From Flaccisagitta enflata (taxonomy: Eukaryota > Chaetognatha > Sagittoidea > Aphragmophora): 64,000 nt of DNA. Shown piece by piece: positions 1-13,096 of this stretch. Position 1 is the first letter of the stretch; every line of letters begins with the position of its first letter. The notes beneath the pieces were generated by a model, which worked only from the letters and a program-made list of their open reading frames with translations, ran no database searches and was not told the DNA's origin. The stretch is taken from assembly GCA_965153355.1 (NCBI GenBank), contig OZ231127.1:32674001-32738000 (forward strand), written 5' to 3'. Position numbers and translations under genes: made by a program.

Positions 1-1295
1 TTCATCCCATTCCTTTGCCTCTGCCAATGCCTATTTGTTGATTTGCTCCCTTCCCCCCCCCCCCTTTCTCCTCTCCTTCCTGATGTCGCTGCGCTGCGGT
101 TGGCGACTTAGTTGTGTGAGTTTTTCTCACATCCCGCTGCGCGCCGCCACGAATCTTCTTAATCACGAATCTTCGCTCGTAATTTCTTCAAGCAAAAGAG
201 CAATTTATGTTTAAATCCATTAATGGCAGATCAATAAAAAAAAGAGGCAATCAGAAGTTTTTTTTTTAAGACAAAAACATGTGAGAGAAAGAAACAAAAG
301 AACGCATTTGAGAACATGAAAAAGGCTTGTCAATAGACAGGAGACAAAAGAAATGTTTTGAAATGAAAGATTGATTACAATTTTGGAGTATTTTTGCTTT
401 ATTGCCCAAAAAAATTAAGAGGGATGAAACGCTCAGATGATGAAACCGGATGAGTCTTTTCCTAGCAGCTTAATCTTAGACCGGAGACTACACAGTACAC
501 ATTAAGTTTTGACCATGTCATCATAGAAACGGACTTTAGAAAACAGTTTGTCCTAAAACTTCATGCGTATGTCAGTAAACCGATATACGCAATCAAAGAA
601 AAATGATTAAAGAAAAAGATCCATCCTGTGGCCATAGTCACTAGTTACGTAGAGAAATTGAGCAATATCACTGCTTAACTCAAATCTCACGTGGAGATTA
701 TTGCCTTGCTCGAGCTCGCAATGGTGTTTTAACTGACCCGTCGCAGCAACATTGTTACATTGATAATAATTCAATTCAACATTTAAAAACTAAACCCATC
801 CAACGGTAATCATGTAAAATGTCAAAAAATGCCATGAAGCCTTTGATGCTCTCTATGGTGTTTGATCAAGACCAAACACAATTATGCTCAGTAGTTATTC
901 AACGTTTGATAGATAACCGTATACTACAAATTCTGAAAATGTTATCCGAGGTGTCAAAAAATGCTATGAAGCCGAATTCTTGAAATCGTCGCGTGACAAA
1001 TTTCAAGTCTGGCTTTCCCCATTTAATCTTTGATGCGTTATAAAACGAAACAAATAAATATTGTCAAAAGTGACCCAAATTGTCGATGAAGGAGATGTGA
1101 ATCTTTTACTACATGGAAGAAAGGCAATCGGTGGTTCATCTTTGAGGCCACGATGGCTCTTTTTTTTTCGTAATTTCTATTCTTTCTTTTTCATAATTCT
1201 GTTCTTTCTATTTGATTGTTTGTGTGTATCATTCAAAAGTTATAGTCAAGCATGGTTGTATTTCAGTTGCCATTATTCATGCAGTGCTCAGTGCT

Positions 1296-1298
<3 letters not shown>
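1..1298. other. No gene seen
   Basis: AT-rich unique sequence. A 21-bp direct repeat GTCAAAAAATGCYATGAAGC occurs at 821-840 and 953-972. Open frames are short and lack family features. Confidence 0.4.
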
Positions 1299-1381
<83 letters not shown>

Positions 1382-1469
1382 TTTCTTTTACTGTTCCTCA
1401 CTGATTACTCTATGGGCCGTGAGTCTCGAATTGCCTAATTCGTCAAACTGGCATCAAAAATGGGCATTG

Positions 1470-1516
<47 letters not shown>
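1299..1516 (+). repeat. (CT)n microsatellites
   Basis: (CT)n at 1299-1373 and 1472-1516 are separated by about 98 bp of unique sequence. SLSLSL frames here are repeat translations. Confidence 0.9.
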
Positions 1517-1519
<3 letters not shown>

Positions 1520-1619
1520 TTGGTTGGTCTCGCTTAGAGTGATCATGTTTAAACATTCATGGGCGCGATTTGTCAATGGAGATAATGAACTTCACTCCCG
1601 CTGCGTCGTCGTCAGCCAC

Positions 1620-1831
1620 ACTTTGCCGTTTCTTTTTTTTTCCTCCTTCCTTTCCTTTCTTCCTCTTACCTTCCTCCCGTCTTTTTTTTTTTCAGCTTCT
1701 TTTCCTTAGTCGGGTTTTCCTTCCTTCTTTTTATCTTTCCTCCTTCTCTTTTTTTCTACGGTTTCTCGTGCGGCCTCTTCGTTTTCTCTTTATCTTCTTC
1801 TTCTTCTTCTTCTTCTTCTTCTTCTTCTTCT

Positions 1832-1866
<35 letters not shown>

Positions 1867-2240
1867 TTCTTCTTTTTCTTGTTCTTTTTCTTGTTCTTCT
1901 TCTTCTTCTTCTTCTTCTTCTTCTTCTTCTTCTTCTTCTTCTTCTTCTTCTTCTTCTTCTTCTTCTTCTTTATCTTCTTCTTCTTCTTCTTCTTCTTCTT
2001 CTTCTTCTTCTTCTTCTTCTTCTTCTTCTTCTTCTTCTTCTTCTTCCTCTTGTTTCTTAGTTCTGAGCTCTGGTCGCCTCCCTTCCCTTATCAACTCCTT
2101 AGTCTCGTTCTTTTTCTTCTTTTTCTTCTTGTTCCTCTTGTTCTTCTTGTTCTTCTTGTTCTTTTTGTTCTTCTTGTTCTTCGTGTTCTGTTTGTTCTTC
2201 TTGTTCTTCTTGTTCTTCTTGTTCTTCTTTCCGACTAGAA
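1620..2240 (+). repeat. Polypyrimidine region with (TTC)n
   Basis: About 1794-2050 is near-perfect (TTC)n with a few TTG and TTA interruptions. The flanks to 1620 and 2240 are also pyrimidine-rich, with TTCTTG units at the right end. Confidence 0.9.
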
Positions 2241-2400
2241 TTTGTATCTCTTCAATTCAAGCGGTTAAAATTTATATTTTCCTTATAGATGTGGTACGTT
2301 TATCAAATTTTGCTCTTTCTTCTTTTCCTATTCTCATCTTTCTTCTTTTCTACGTATTCTTCCCTCTTCCTCTTCTTCCTCCATGTTCATGGATGAGGCG

Positions 2401-2510
2401 GTGCGGTGGTGTGTGGTTAGAAGTGGTCGCACGTGTGGTGGTGTGTGGTTAGAAGTGGTCGCACGTGTGCTGGTGTGTGGTTAGAAGTGGTCGCACGTGT
2501 CGGTTATCGA

Positions 2511-2550
<40 letters not shown>
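2401..2550 (+). repeat. Three 32-bp tandem copies followed by (GGC)n
   Basis: The 32-bp units at 2401-2432, 2433-2464 and 2465-2496 each contain GGTTAGAAGTGGTCGCAC. Their joints create CACGTG. A (GGC)n run at 2512-2549 is bracketed by two copies of CGGTTATCGAGC. Confidence 0.75.
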
Positions 2551-2551
<1 letters not shown>

Positions 2552-2639
2552 TATCGAGCAGCGTGCGGTGACGAAGTGGCCCGACCAAGACGATGAACAC
2601 TGCGCGAGGCGACGGACTATGACGATGTGAACGGAACAA

Positions 2640-2965
2640 ATCAACCCCTGAGTGAAGATGGGAAGGGGAGGAGAAGGTAGAGAGAGAAAGAGACAAGAGG
2701 AAGAGAGGAAGAGAGGAAGAGAGACAAAGACTGAGACAGACAGACAGATACGAAGCGACTGATCCAATGGTCGAGCCAGGCAGACAAAGGGACAGAGAGA
2801 CTTGTAAACACAGGCATACGGGCGCTAACCAAGATCCAAGATAGACCAATTATTCTGGTATGAAGCCAGCCCATCAGACGGACAGACAGACGTACCGTAG
2901 ACAAACGGGCAGACAAACAGACAGACTGACAGATAGACAAACAGACAGACTGACACACAGACAAT
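2640..2965 (+). repeat. GAGA/GACA purine-rich tract
   Basis: This is a degenerate GAGAGA and GACAGACA tract with no coding sequence. Confidence 0.6.
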
Positions 2966-3124
2966 GATCGGGAGCAGGAAAGGAAAATATGAATAAGGAA
3001 GAAGAAACCACGAAAAAAAAAATGTTGAATTAAGCTGAGGAAGCGAAACAGGAAGCGAAATCAAGATAACGACGCCTAAAAGGATGTAAACATTTGACTA
3101 TCTTTGATTAATAGATAGAATCTA

Positions 3125-3527
3125 CAGACGGGACCCTAATAAGAGCGGCGGAGGGACCCAAAGTTTTAGCATCACCCCCTTCAGCTCATAGAGCTCAAGC
3201 AAATTTAAAACTTGCTGTGGCGGAATATACCTTAGGTGGATACAATTGGCGCCACCATGGCGATTTTTGAATTTCCAACTAGAACATCCCAAATTGCCAA
3301 AATTGAAGAAAAAATTGTTCAATTTTCTTGGGGGCCCCGGAGGGTGATTTTGCGAAATCTAAGGGTGTTCTAGGTGGAAATTCCAAAATCGCCACAGTGG
3401 CGCCAATTGTATCCACCTAATAAGTAAACTGACATAGCAAGTAAGAAGAATGCTTGAGCCATATAACCTCTAGGGGGTGATGCTAAAACTTTGGGTCCCT
3501 CCTCCGCTCTTATTAGGGTCCCGTCTG
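3125..3527. mobile_element. 403-bp foldback MITE with TA target
   Basis: The arms start CAGACGGGACCCTAATAAG and their complement, flanked by TA at 3123-3124 and 3528-3529. The outer 55 bp are almost perfect, with the mid-arm diverged. No coding capacity is seen. Confidence 0.75.
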
Positions 3528-3529
3528 TA

Positions 3530-4690
3530 GATGATTTTCCACCATTTGATTGAGAGATGAGTATCTATTCAAGGATTCCTTCGAAATAATTGGTAGCGTG
3601 TGTGTCAAGCGGCGGTTGAAGAAGTTGTCGCGTGTCCATGGATAAAATCATGTTTTTTTTTCCTTTTGCGCATCTGTAGAAGTAATGATGCAGTGTCTAC
3701 ACGCAAGTCTAGGTTGGATTGAGGCATAAATTTATAAAAAAGAAAACAAAAACAACCTTTACAATTTTTTCTCCGGTCGGGGATAGCCGCCATTACTGGT
3801 TTAACTACCTGTCTCCGAGGGTAGTTATGTTATGGCTTAGGAATTATGACTGATCTTGACCCTTCTCGATCCAATCGTGTCTCCGTCGGTCTGTCTTTTC
3901 TTTCCACGCAGCCGACAATAAGTCATAACGGACAACACTCGGGTCCGGTAAAGTGACTACCATAGCACCCCAGCGCAACAGTAAGGAGCCATGCCTCTGG
4001 CTTTAAAGCGTTCCCGACACGATTCGGTCGGCGGTCGGTCCCCGCCACCCGCGAAAACGAGGTAATGGTAAAACAGACCTTTTACATTCCGTTGATCAGC
4101 CTTATTTTTTTCGAAAAATTTGACAGATAGTAATCATTTCAATTTAAAGTTCACGACATTCAAAACTAGACTGGTTTGTTTAAAAAACAAAGACAGTTCA
4201 TTAAATCTTCTGCGCTTATTGATAGCGGTATTTCAATTCTAAGCTAAAATGTCAACTGACTGTAGCTCAAATTTTTGTCACTTAAATAAAGGGAAGTCAT
4301 AAAACCGCATTATGCAAATTAGGTTCTTTTGCTTTTTTTTACTGTGATCGTTGTCAGGTTATCAATGATAATTGTCACTTTCTGTTGTGCATTTTCATTC
4401 TGCACACCCTCATCATCTATTCTTCCCTTTTTTCTTCCGAGACGACGCATTTCCTTCCGGGCATCAGCGTAGCGCGCTGCGTCAGAATAAACACCCTTGG
4501 AGCACTTATGCTCTTTACGCTGAATGCGACGTAAAGATGAAACAGAGAAAATAACTCTATTGTCTGTTACTCTGCATTTCTTCTTTTTTTTTCTTTTTTA
4601 TTCTTGTTTTTTTCTTTATTCTTTTTTTATTATATTTTTGCCTTGTGTTTACTATCTGCGACCCGTCAATAAACGTTGCCCAGGGACGCG
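3530..4690. other. No gene seen
   Basis: Unique sequence. A short stretch near 3765-3800 (CCGCCATTACTGGT) recurs inverted near 61180-61215, so a small dispersed repeat may be present. Confidence 0.35.
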
Positions 4691-4691
<1 letters not shown>

Positions 4692-4761
<70 letters not shown>

Positions 4762-4943
4762 TTCTCTCTCTATTTCTTTCTTGTGATACCTCTGAACAAC
4801 ATACATCCTGCGTATCATCATGTGTCATTTGTCTACTTGGGTCATATCACATTGTGTTTTCTGTTTTGTAGAAACCTTATCGACTTGGAACTATTAAGAC
4901 TCTAAGTCGTGTATTTCGTTGTTGTTGTTGTTTTTGTTGATGA

Positions 4944-4997
<54 letters not shown>

Positions 4998-5011
4998 GGT
5001 TGTTGTTGTGG

Positions 5012-5049
<38 letters not shown>

Positions 5050-5050
5050 G
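4692..5050 (+). repeat. (CT)n and (GTT)n arrays
   Basis: (CT)n at about 4692-4771 and (GTT)n at about 4916-5049. Poly-Gln and poly-Asn frames on the other strand are repeat shadows. Confidence 0.85.
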
Positions 5051-5189
5051 ACGCCCGTGTGTAACGGCGTTCGCTTCGTTTGTGTGGTAGATGGAGAAGA
5101 TCTCAAATGGCGATTGAAGAGACTTTTCTGACACTAGGGAAATCGATCCACGTCCAGTCGTCTACTCATGGGTCTTACATGTGTTCAAG

Positions 5190-5355
5190 CCAGAGATCCA
5201 GAGCCGGAGCCGGATCTGGAGCCGGAAGCGGTGGACGCGGCAATTATGCAGGGACGCGGGCGCGGAGGCGATCAGAGCTATGAGTCTCATAGGAGACGCG
5301 GACCCGGAGCCGGTTGCAATTGTAAAAACCAAGACACGGACGCGGCCGCGGTTTT
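5190..5355 (+). repeat. GC-rich cryptic hexamer region (GACGCG/GGAGCC)
   Basis: Imperfect hexamers GACGCG, GGAGCC and GGCGCG make an open but repetitive stretch. A similar stretch occurs at 6235-6400, on the other side of a T-rich interval. Confidence 0.5.
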
Positions 5356-5699
5356 CTCAAACCATCTTTCAAATTTCTTTTTTTCTGTCTGCCTTTTTTT
5401 CTTCCTCTTTTTTTTTTCTTTCTCTTCGACTCCTCCTTGACTTCTTCCTTGACTCTGACTATAGTTCAGATTCACTAAAGTGCATGTCAAGGGACTGAGC
5501 GGAATGATGCCATTATAGAAATAATTTTTTCTAGGACTGCAGATTGTATGCCTTACAGGTGGGCAGGCCTTATTAGCGGGTGCCCTCTAGCAGTGCTCCA
5601 CTGAACATTTATATTTTGGTACTTTTTTTCTTTTTTTTCTCTAGTTCCAATTTCCCTACTTAATGTTTTCTGATTATGTTTATTTCACTTTTTTTCCCA

Positions 5700-6009
5700 A
5701 CCTGTCTCTTTACATTTTCTCTTTTCCTTCTTTCCTTTCTTTCTTTCTTTTTTTCTTTCTTTCTTTCTTTCTTTCTTTCTCTCTTTCTTTTTTCTTTCTT
5801 CCTTCCCTTTTAGTCGCGAACACGCGACTACACCTTGCCTTGTCAGTCGGTAGGTCGGTTGGTAGGTCCATCTGTCCTTCACATTTTTGAATTCTAAGCG
5901 GTTTTCGCATTACTGCTCCTGCCCAACTGTCCGCGACTGGAATGCTGTGTATCCGGCCTTGTTTTTATTTCTTTCATTTTCTTTCTTTCTTTCTTTCTTT
6001 CTTTCATTT

Positions 6010-6056
<47 letters not shown>

Positions 6057-6105
6057 CTCTTTCTTTCTTTCTTTCATTTTTTCTTTCATTCATTCTTTCT
6101 TTGCT

Positions 6106-6157
<52 letters not shown>

Positions 6158-6170
6158 TCAAAATCGCAGT
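5700..6170 (+). repeat. (TTTC)n arrays either side of hairpin element copy A
   Basis: TTTC-rich DNA at about 5725-5800 and 5966-6160, with hairpin element copy A lying between them. Confidence 0.8.
5811..5963 (+). mobile_element. AGTCGCG hairpin element, copy A
   Basis: The copy starts TAGTCGCGAACACGCGACT directly after a pyrimidine tract. It has a GTCGGTAGGTCGG-like core, CTCCTGCCCA, CCGCGACT, and ends TGTATCCGGCCTTGTT. It is full length by comparison with the other copies. Confidence 0.7.
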
Positions 6171-6234
6171 CTTATTTCTTTTTTAACCGTAAAATAGACA
6201 GTGAAGGTAATAAGATGAAAGAAATCACTAGTTA

Positions 6235-6420
6235 AGACGCGGATGTGGAAATGACGCGGACGCGGCAAAAAATCCTGGAGGCGGAGGTGGAGCCGGAGGT
6301 GGAATTTCAGCCAGGAAGGACGCGGAACCGGAACTGGGGGGAGTGGGAAGTCTGAAGACGCGGAATGGATTGGAGCCGGCGCTTTATTTGATGGATAAGG
6401 AGTGGTCGCGGCGCAATATT
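6235..6420 (+). repeat. GC-rich cryptic hexamer region, second block
   Basis: GACGCGGA and GGAGCCGGAGG-type hexamers as at 5190-5355, then GGTCGCGGCGCAATATTTAC, which forms a short palindrome with GCGACC. Confidence 0.5.
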
Positions 6421-6621
6421 TACCGCGACCAAGGCCTCTGGTTCAAGCCTTTATTTCTAGTCTCGGTCACGGTCTCCATCGGCGACCAAAAACGCTGAAC
6501 CTGAAAAAAAGGAGACCGGTAGTAAAAGAGCAAACACATGTACAAAGATAGATATAAACGGCACGCTCTTATGATTAATATGACTGCAATGGCTAAATGC
6601 TCTTTTCCACCATAACCCGTG

Positions 6622-6626
<5 letters not shown>

Positions 6627-6717
<91 letters not shown>

Positions 6718-6801
6718 TCCGTGCGTCTTTTTAATCAGAGCCATGCGTCCAAAAGGCCCTCAGGGGAAAATGAAACCTGAAAAGAATCGCCCCTCATTGA
6801 C

Positions 6802-6865
<64 letters not shown>
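6627..6865 (+). repeat. (CT)n then (GA)n, inverted arrangement
   Basis: (CT)n at 6627-6713 and (GA)n at about 6806-6864 could form a hairpin with a loop of about 90 bases. Confidence 0.85.
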
Positions 6866-6866
<1 letters not shown>

Positions 6867-6983
6867 TGGTGCGTGGTGGCGATATGCAGTTTTGTGCAGC
6901 GGCAGTCGTCGTGCGGTTTGAGGGCAAAGAGGAAGTGGAGAAACGTGGAAGAAATTGAGGAAAAGCTAAAATTGGAGAAACGT

Positions 6984-7410
6984 GGTGGTAATGAGGAACG
7001 CGTGTCAATGATGGTGGTAGTGGTGGTGGTGGTGGTGGTGGTGGTGGTGGTGGTGATGGTGGTGGTGATGGTGGTGGTAATGAGGAACGCGTGTCAATGG
7101 TGGTGGTAGTGGTGGTGGTGGTGATGGTAATGAGGAACGCGTGTCAATGGTGGTGATGGTGGTAGTGGTGTGGTGGTGGTGGTGACGGTGTTGGTGGTGG
7201 TGATGGTGGTGGTGGTGGTAATGAGGAACGCGTGTCAATGGTGGTGGTAGTGGTGGTGATGGTGGTGTTAATGAGGAACGCGTGTCAATGGTGGTGGTGG
7301 TGGTGGTGGTGGTGGTGGTGGTGGTGGTGGTGGTGGTGGTGGTGGTGGTGGTGGTGGTGGTGATGGTGGTGGTGGTGATGGTGGTGGTAATGAGGAAAGC
7401 GTGTCAATCT
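6984..7410 (+). repeat. Compound (GGT)n minisatellite with a recurring 21-bp spacer
   Basis: AATGAGGAACGCGTGTCAATG recurs at about 6989, 7079, 7129, 7220, 7270 and (altered) 7389. Between copies are (GGT)n or GGTGAT runs of different length. Confidence 0.75.
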
Positions 7411-8885
7411 CAGGTCGGGAATCCCCGCCGCCGGCGATAACCCATAAGATTGGAAGAAAAATGAAACAAAATCGAGGACAAGGCACTCGGCATAGAATAC
7501 AATCGAATTGGCGACAGCAGGTAAAGCACAAAAAAAAAAAAACAAATGAAATAAAAACTGTCTATTTTTCATAACATTGGCAAAGAGATATGAATGGAGA
7601 GCGTTGACTGCACTGCGTTGGCTCTGCACTATTACACAGAGATCTGGGAGCATACCATACGAGGACAAAAATAAAAGCCAGTACCTAGGGATAATAGCTA
7701 GTGTATAAAAATGTCATTTAGTATGTGTAGATCACATCTATAAAAGGGTTTTGCCTGGGTGCTGATTCATCTAAGGACATTTTTTCGCTCAGGTAGTCAG
7801 TCAGTCAGTAGGCTCAACATTTTTAAATCTTTTTTATCTTGGATTAAAAATTTGCGGTTTTTTTTTATAGGTCTTTCAAATCTGGGAGCAGGGTTACCAA
7901 ATTTTACACAAGTCGTATTTTATCCACCCTGAAGCTTTCCCCCAAAATTTGTGTCCTCCTTTAGATTCTTAGTATCATTTTTTATGTAATAAATGAAACG
8001 AAATGACCATTTCTTGCCACCTTAATCTTGAGCGAAGTAGCTAACTTCAAAGGGGAAAATGAGGCTTTGGATGAGCTACTGTAGGGCACCGGTAAAACCA
8101 TGTATTTTCTTGCATTGAATGAGTAACTGCATCAGTTTCAGCCTTTGTCATAGGTCAAAAGTGCCAGCGTCATTTTTCTTGTCCTGAGGTGGTGTGCTCT
8201 CAGAGCATAGTTTATTAGTGCTACAGAAATCGATAGGAGTGCTCAACATGAGCATCACACAGAAATAATTTTGCTGTTTTTTGTTGGGGGGGGAGAGGAT
8301 AGCGAAAGGGTTCACCATTTCCCACTCCAGAATCATTTTTAACTTCCACTTGTCTTTGATAATGATAAGTTAAGGATTGCGAATGCAATATATTGGCCGG
8401 TCGACAATAAATTCAAAACTTGCATAGAAATAGCAATCTTGAACTTTGGGAAAACGTTTTTCCACGCATTGTTTTATAAATTCATACGCCTTGTAAAGTA
8501 AAGTGCCTAAAGAATAAAATGTCCTAGTTCTCAAAAGAAAAAAGTTTGAGCTATTCTATTTCTTTACAAGGGAAGAAGAAGAATTGAGATAAATTATGCA
8601 AAAATAAAAAGCAGAATATAAAAAACGAGGACAAAAAGCGAATTAATCGAATTTTGTTTGTTGGCGGATTTTTAAGTGAACTAAAAACGAAACAAAGGCG
8701 CAACAGTAATTGAATTGTTTCCGGAAGATTTTTAAGTAAGATAAAAGAAATCAGAGAAGCGAAAGAAAACCGATCCTGATTCAATTTGAGAGAGAATTTT
8801 CTCTTTTTGCGCTTCCTCATTTATTCGATTTCTGTCTATTTTTCTTCTTCACTTTCTCTTTATTTCTTTTTTAAGCGCTTGAATG
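7410..8885. other. No gene seen
   Basis: AT-rich unique sequence with only short frames. Confidence 0.4.
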
Positions 8886-8965
8886 TGACTCAATGTCTCG
8901 CTCAGTCGGTCCGTCCGTCCGTCCGTCGGTTGGTCAGTCCGTCCGTCCGGCGATTCGGCGTTTTA
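8886..8965 (+). repeat. (GTCC)n-like tract, possible relic of the hairpin element
   Basis: It holds CGGTCCGTCCGTCCGTCCG and GTTGGTCAGTCC as in the core of the hairpin element, but has no recognisable termini. Similar cores without ends occur near 29585-29610, 29885-29980, 43020-43080 and 60375-60412. Confidence 0.4.
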
Positions 8966-8976
8966 GAGGTCCCAGT

Positions 8977-9173
<197 letters not shown>

Positions 9174-9474
9174 CTCGGTGTTGAAAATTACATGACTCAA
9201 TCGCAATTTAGATGCAAACTCTGCAGGACAAATCATGGCGAGACTCTTTCGTGTACAAATGACAAAGTTCTATCTCTATAATCTAGTACGATCAACAATG
9301 TTTGCAATTACGGGAGCCTGTTCGAACAACCAGATATAGAGTTTTGTATGACTTTTTTTATCTCCCGCTATGCCCCCTCCCCCTCTTTAGTATCGCACAA
9401 CCTAGGAATTCCCCATTTCCCTTTGAGGCAAAAGAGCAACATTGAAAAGCCATGAAAAAGATGGAAGCTTAGCG

Positions 9475-9579
<105 letters not shown>

Positions 9580-9880
9580 AGTTTTTGCGTCAATGAAAGT
9601 CTTATTTACATACGCAATGAAGGTGAAATTGATAGGCGAGGAGAGGAGGCAAAGAATCTATCGCATTAACAAGAAAAAAAGAAAGACAAAAAAGGTGAAG
9701 AAAAAAAAGAGGAAAGAAAACATCTTATAACCAAATGTTGTTGGGGAAAGATAAAGTGATCACAAGAAAATGGTTTTTCATAAAAGATGAAAATGGCACT
9801 TTAGCTCTTGTATACTCTATATCGTCTTGCGCCAAACTTTCGCTCTCCGTTTCTCTCTTTCATTCTGTCTTACTTTCTCC

Positions 9881-10503
<623 letters not shown>

Positions 10504-10599
10504 CAATTGTTTTCGCATGAAAGATGAAAATGGGTCTCTTACAAAACTCGATTTCGGCACCATCAAGCTCCATGAAGGTTTAAGAGGGATCGAGATGGT

Positions 10600-10705
10600 G
10601 AGGCAGAGATAGAGACCGAGACAGAGACAGAGACAGAGACAGAGACAGAGACACATACAGAGATAGAGACTGAGATAGAGACAGAAAAGGAGACACAGAC
10701 AGGGA
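10600..10705 (+). repeat. (GAGACA)n
   Basis: This is an imperfect GAGACA hexamer array. Confidence 0.7.
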
Positions 10706-11175
10706 TAGAAAGCCATCAGAGGCAACGATAGACAATGATGGAAGACACAGAAGGAGTGATAAAGATGGAAGGACGTGACTACCGTAGAACTATGGACCCC
10801 TCGTCTAAAGAAGCATTGTATTCACTTTTTTATGGGATATTTAGCTCATCCATATCGCGGATGGACTGGTAAACAGGGATGATGGAACCGTAACGGGTGC
10901 GTTGGACGGTCATCGAACGTGAAAACGCCAGTAATTTACCTAATGACCTACTACTTTGCATCTCTGATAGTAGAAACAATTGAATTAAAAGCTCAAGCCA
11001 ATTCGAGAATTGTTGTGGCGAGAATGTTCTTGAAAATGTTGGTCTTTCCGTTGGAAGTTTAGGTGGTAAAAAATAAGACAAGGTGGCGACAATTTACTCC
11101 ACCAAAACAAAGGCAAAACCGAAATGACGGCGAACTTTGATAGCCTCCCTCAATTATGCAAAAAGACGAGATATG

Positions 11176-11176
<1 letters not shown>

Positions 11177-11246
<70 letters not shown>

Positions 11247-11247
11247 A

Positions 11248-11281
<34 letters not shown>

Positions 11282-11390
11282 AGAGAGAGCGAGAGTCAGA
11301 GAAAGACAGGCCGATACACACACGGACTGAGAGACAGACAGAGTGACAAAGAGACAGAAACACAAACAATCTGAAAGACAGACACACAAC
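11177..11390 (+). repeat. (GA)n grading into GAGAAA and GACA
   Basis: Pure GA runs from about 11177 to 11241, then interrupted forms. Confidence 0.85.
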
Positions 11391-11524
11391 ATGAAATCTG
11401 TATGATTTTTCATTTATACGGCCGTACTGTTTGATTATGGCGAGATATGGAACAATGGGCACTGCCATGGTGCATTATATTTCTCTACAGCTTCTTTTCC
11501 TTCCTCCTAATCAACCTGTTCATC

Positions 11525-11552
11525 CTCTACTTCTTCTTCTTCTCCTTCTTCT

Positions 11553-11584
<32 letters not shown>

Positions 11585-11670
11585 TTCTTCTTCTTCTTCT
11601 TTTTCTTCTTCTTCTTCTTCTTCTTCTTCTTCTTCTTCTTCTTCTTCTTCTTCTTCTTCTTCTTCTTTCC
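11525..11670 (+). repeat. (TTC)n
   Basis: This is a TTC trinucleotide array within pyrimidine-rich DNA. Confidence 0.88.
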
Positions 11671-11776
11671 TTACTTTTCTTTGTGTCTTCCTTCTCCTTA
11701 CTCTTATTCATTCCTTCTTCTTTCCTTCTTCTCCTTTCTCAATTCTATTCCTCTCTCCTAACTTGGCTTCACTTTT

Positions 11777-11960
11777 TAGTTGCGGATACGTAACTCTATA
11801 AGAGGCTTTGCGCGTCCGTCTGTTGGTCCGTCTGGGTTCATCTTGTGAGCGTTTTCGATACTTTTTGTGTATGTTTGAGTGTTGGGGGTGGGTTGGGGTG
11901 TGGATAGGGGTGGGTTGGGGTGTGTATGGGGGTTGGATGCCCCGGCCCACCCGTCCGAAA
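11777..11960 (+). mobile_element. AGTCGCG hairpin element, copy B (degenerate 3' end)
   Basis: The copy starts TAGTTGCGGATACGTAACTC, followed by TATAAGAGGCTTTG as in copy F. The 5' stem pairs with one G-T wobble. The right end keeps CCCACCCGTCCG but loses the GGCCTTGTT tail. Confidence 0.6.
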
Positions 11961-12815
11961 CAATATTGTGAGTCACAATTTGTGACCCCGCGTCACTTAG
12001 TCTCCTCATCATCTCTTTTCTCTTTTGTCTCATGCCTTTTCCCACTCCCCGCTTTTCCACGCCAATACCGTTTGCCTTTAATCCTGGACCTCCTCGTCGC
12101 ATTCTCTCTGTATTTTTTCCTTTTCCCCGTTATCGGCGCCTCGCCTTTTTCATGTAAATTCCCCCGGCGTTAAGACTGAGTGAACTTCAAGTAATATCGA
12201 TACTCCCATCGTCAGTGAGGAGATTCACTTTTAAAAGCCCACCCACCAAAGGAGAAGTCGTCGCTGCCATCGTCAAGATACAAAACAGAGTCTATACACT
12301 TTGGGAGGAGAAAAGTTGGAACGGGTCAGTTCATGGAAATACCTCATTTGTTCATTATTTAAGGAGAAAAAGGTATGAAAATGGATGACCACTTTCACCA
12401 AAAGAAACACGATACCGACGATGGTAAGGGATTGATTGATTTATCATTACAACATGAATTTGGCAAGCCATTTTTTCTTGCTTCGAGACTTGAGTGAAAT
12501 GATCTTATTAGCCTTCAAATAAGGAAGCTGTCAAACAATTTGTGTCTTGCCAGAGTTAAATGGCACCCCATTACTTATGGAATAAGCAGAGATGGATGTA
12601 TTCATTGGCTTACACTCATCTCATTGTGCTTGATGTCTTACATGACACAAAGCAGACTTGGTCGCGCAAAAAGGAGCCAGTTTGAAGTAAAAGGTTTGTG
12701 AGAGCTAAAGACTGAGTTGGGCACGGTAACGAAGAACGGTCTATATACATCAGCCAAAAAATCCGCAACCACTTTACTACACGCTCAAGCCTATACTTTT
12801 AGCAAATGAGGCATA
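11961..12815. other. No gene seen
   Basis: Unique sequence between hairpin element copy B and the pogo-like MITE. No supported frame. Confidence 0.4.
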
Positions 12816-12974
12816 CAGGTGAACCCCGCTCTAACGGAATTCTGCCTGTAACAAATAGTGAGTCTTGATCCTTTCAACCTGTTTTCTTTTATTTCCTATA
12901 TTGGCTATAACGATATTCCAGTAACAGATGAAATTTGTTGGTCCCCTGAAATCCGTTAGAGCGGGGTTTAACTG
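12816..12974. mobile_element. 159-bp pogo/Tigger-like MITE
   Basis: The termini are CAGGTGAACCCCGCTCTAAC and complementary GTTAGAGCGGGGTTTAACTG, with TA at 12814-12815 and 12975-12976. CAGTnGAACC-type ends with TA targets are known from pogo/Tigger relatives of Tc1/mariner. Confidence 0.75.
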
Positions 12975-13096
12975 TACCAATTTTTTGTATATGGTTCTCT
13001 TTTAGCACAATTACACGATCTCTGGTTGATTCGGCATTCAAACTTTTCATTTATGCGGATTTCTTTCAACCCGCAAATTCAAGATCAATCTGATTT

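Noticed and set aside
10785-11105. Possible diverged relative of the foldback at 3125-3527
   Set aside because: Shares short text such as AGCTCAAGC and TTGTGGCG with that element, but I could not find convincing paired ends or a target duplication.
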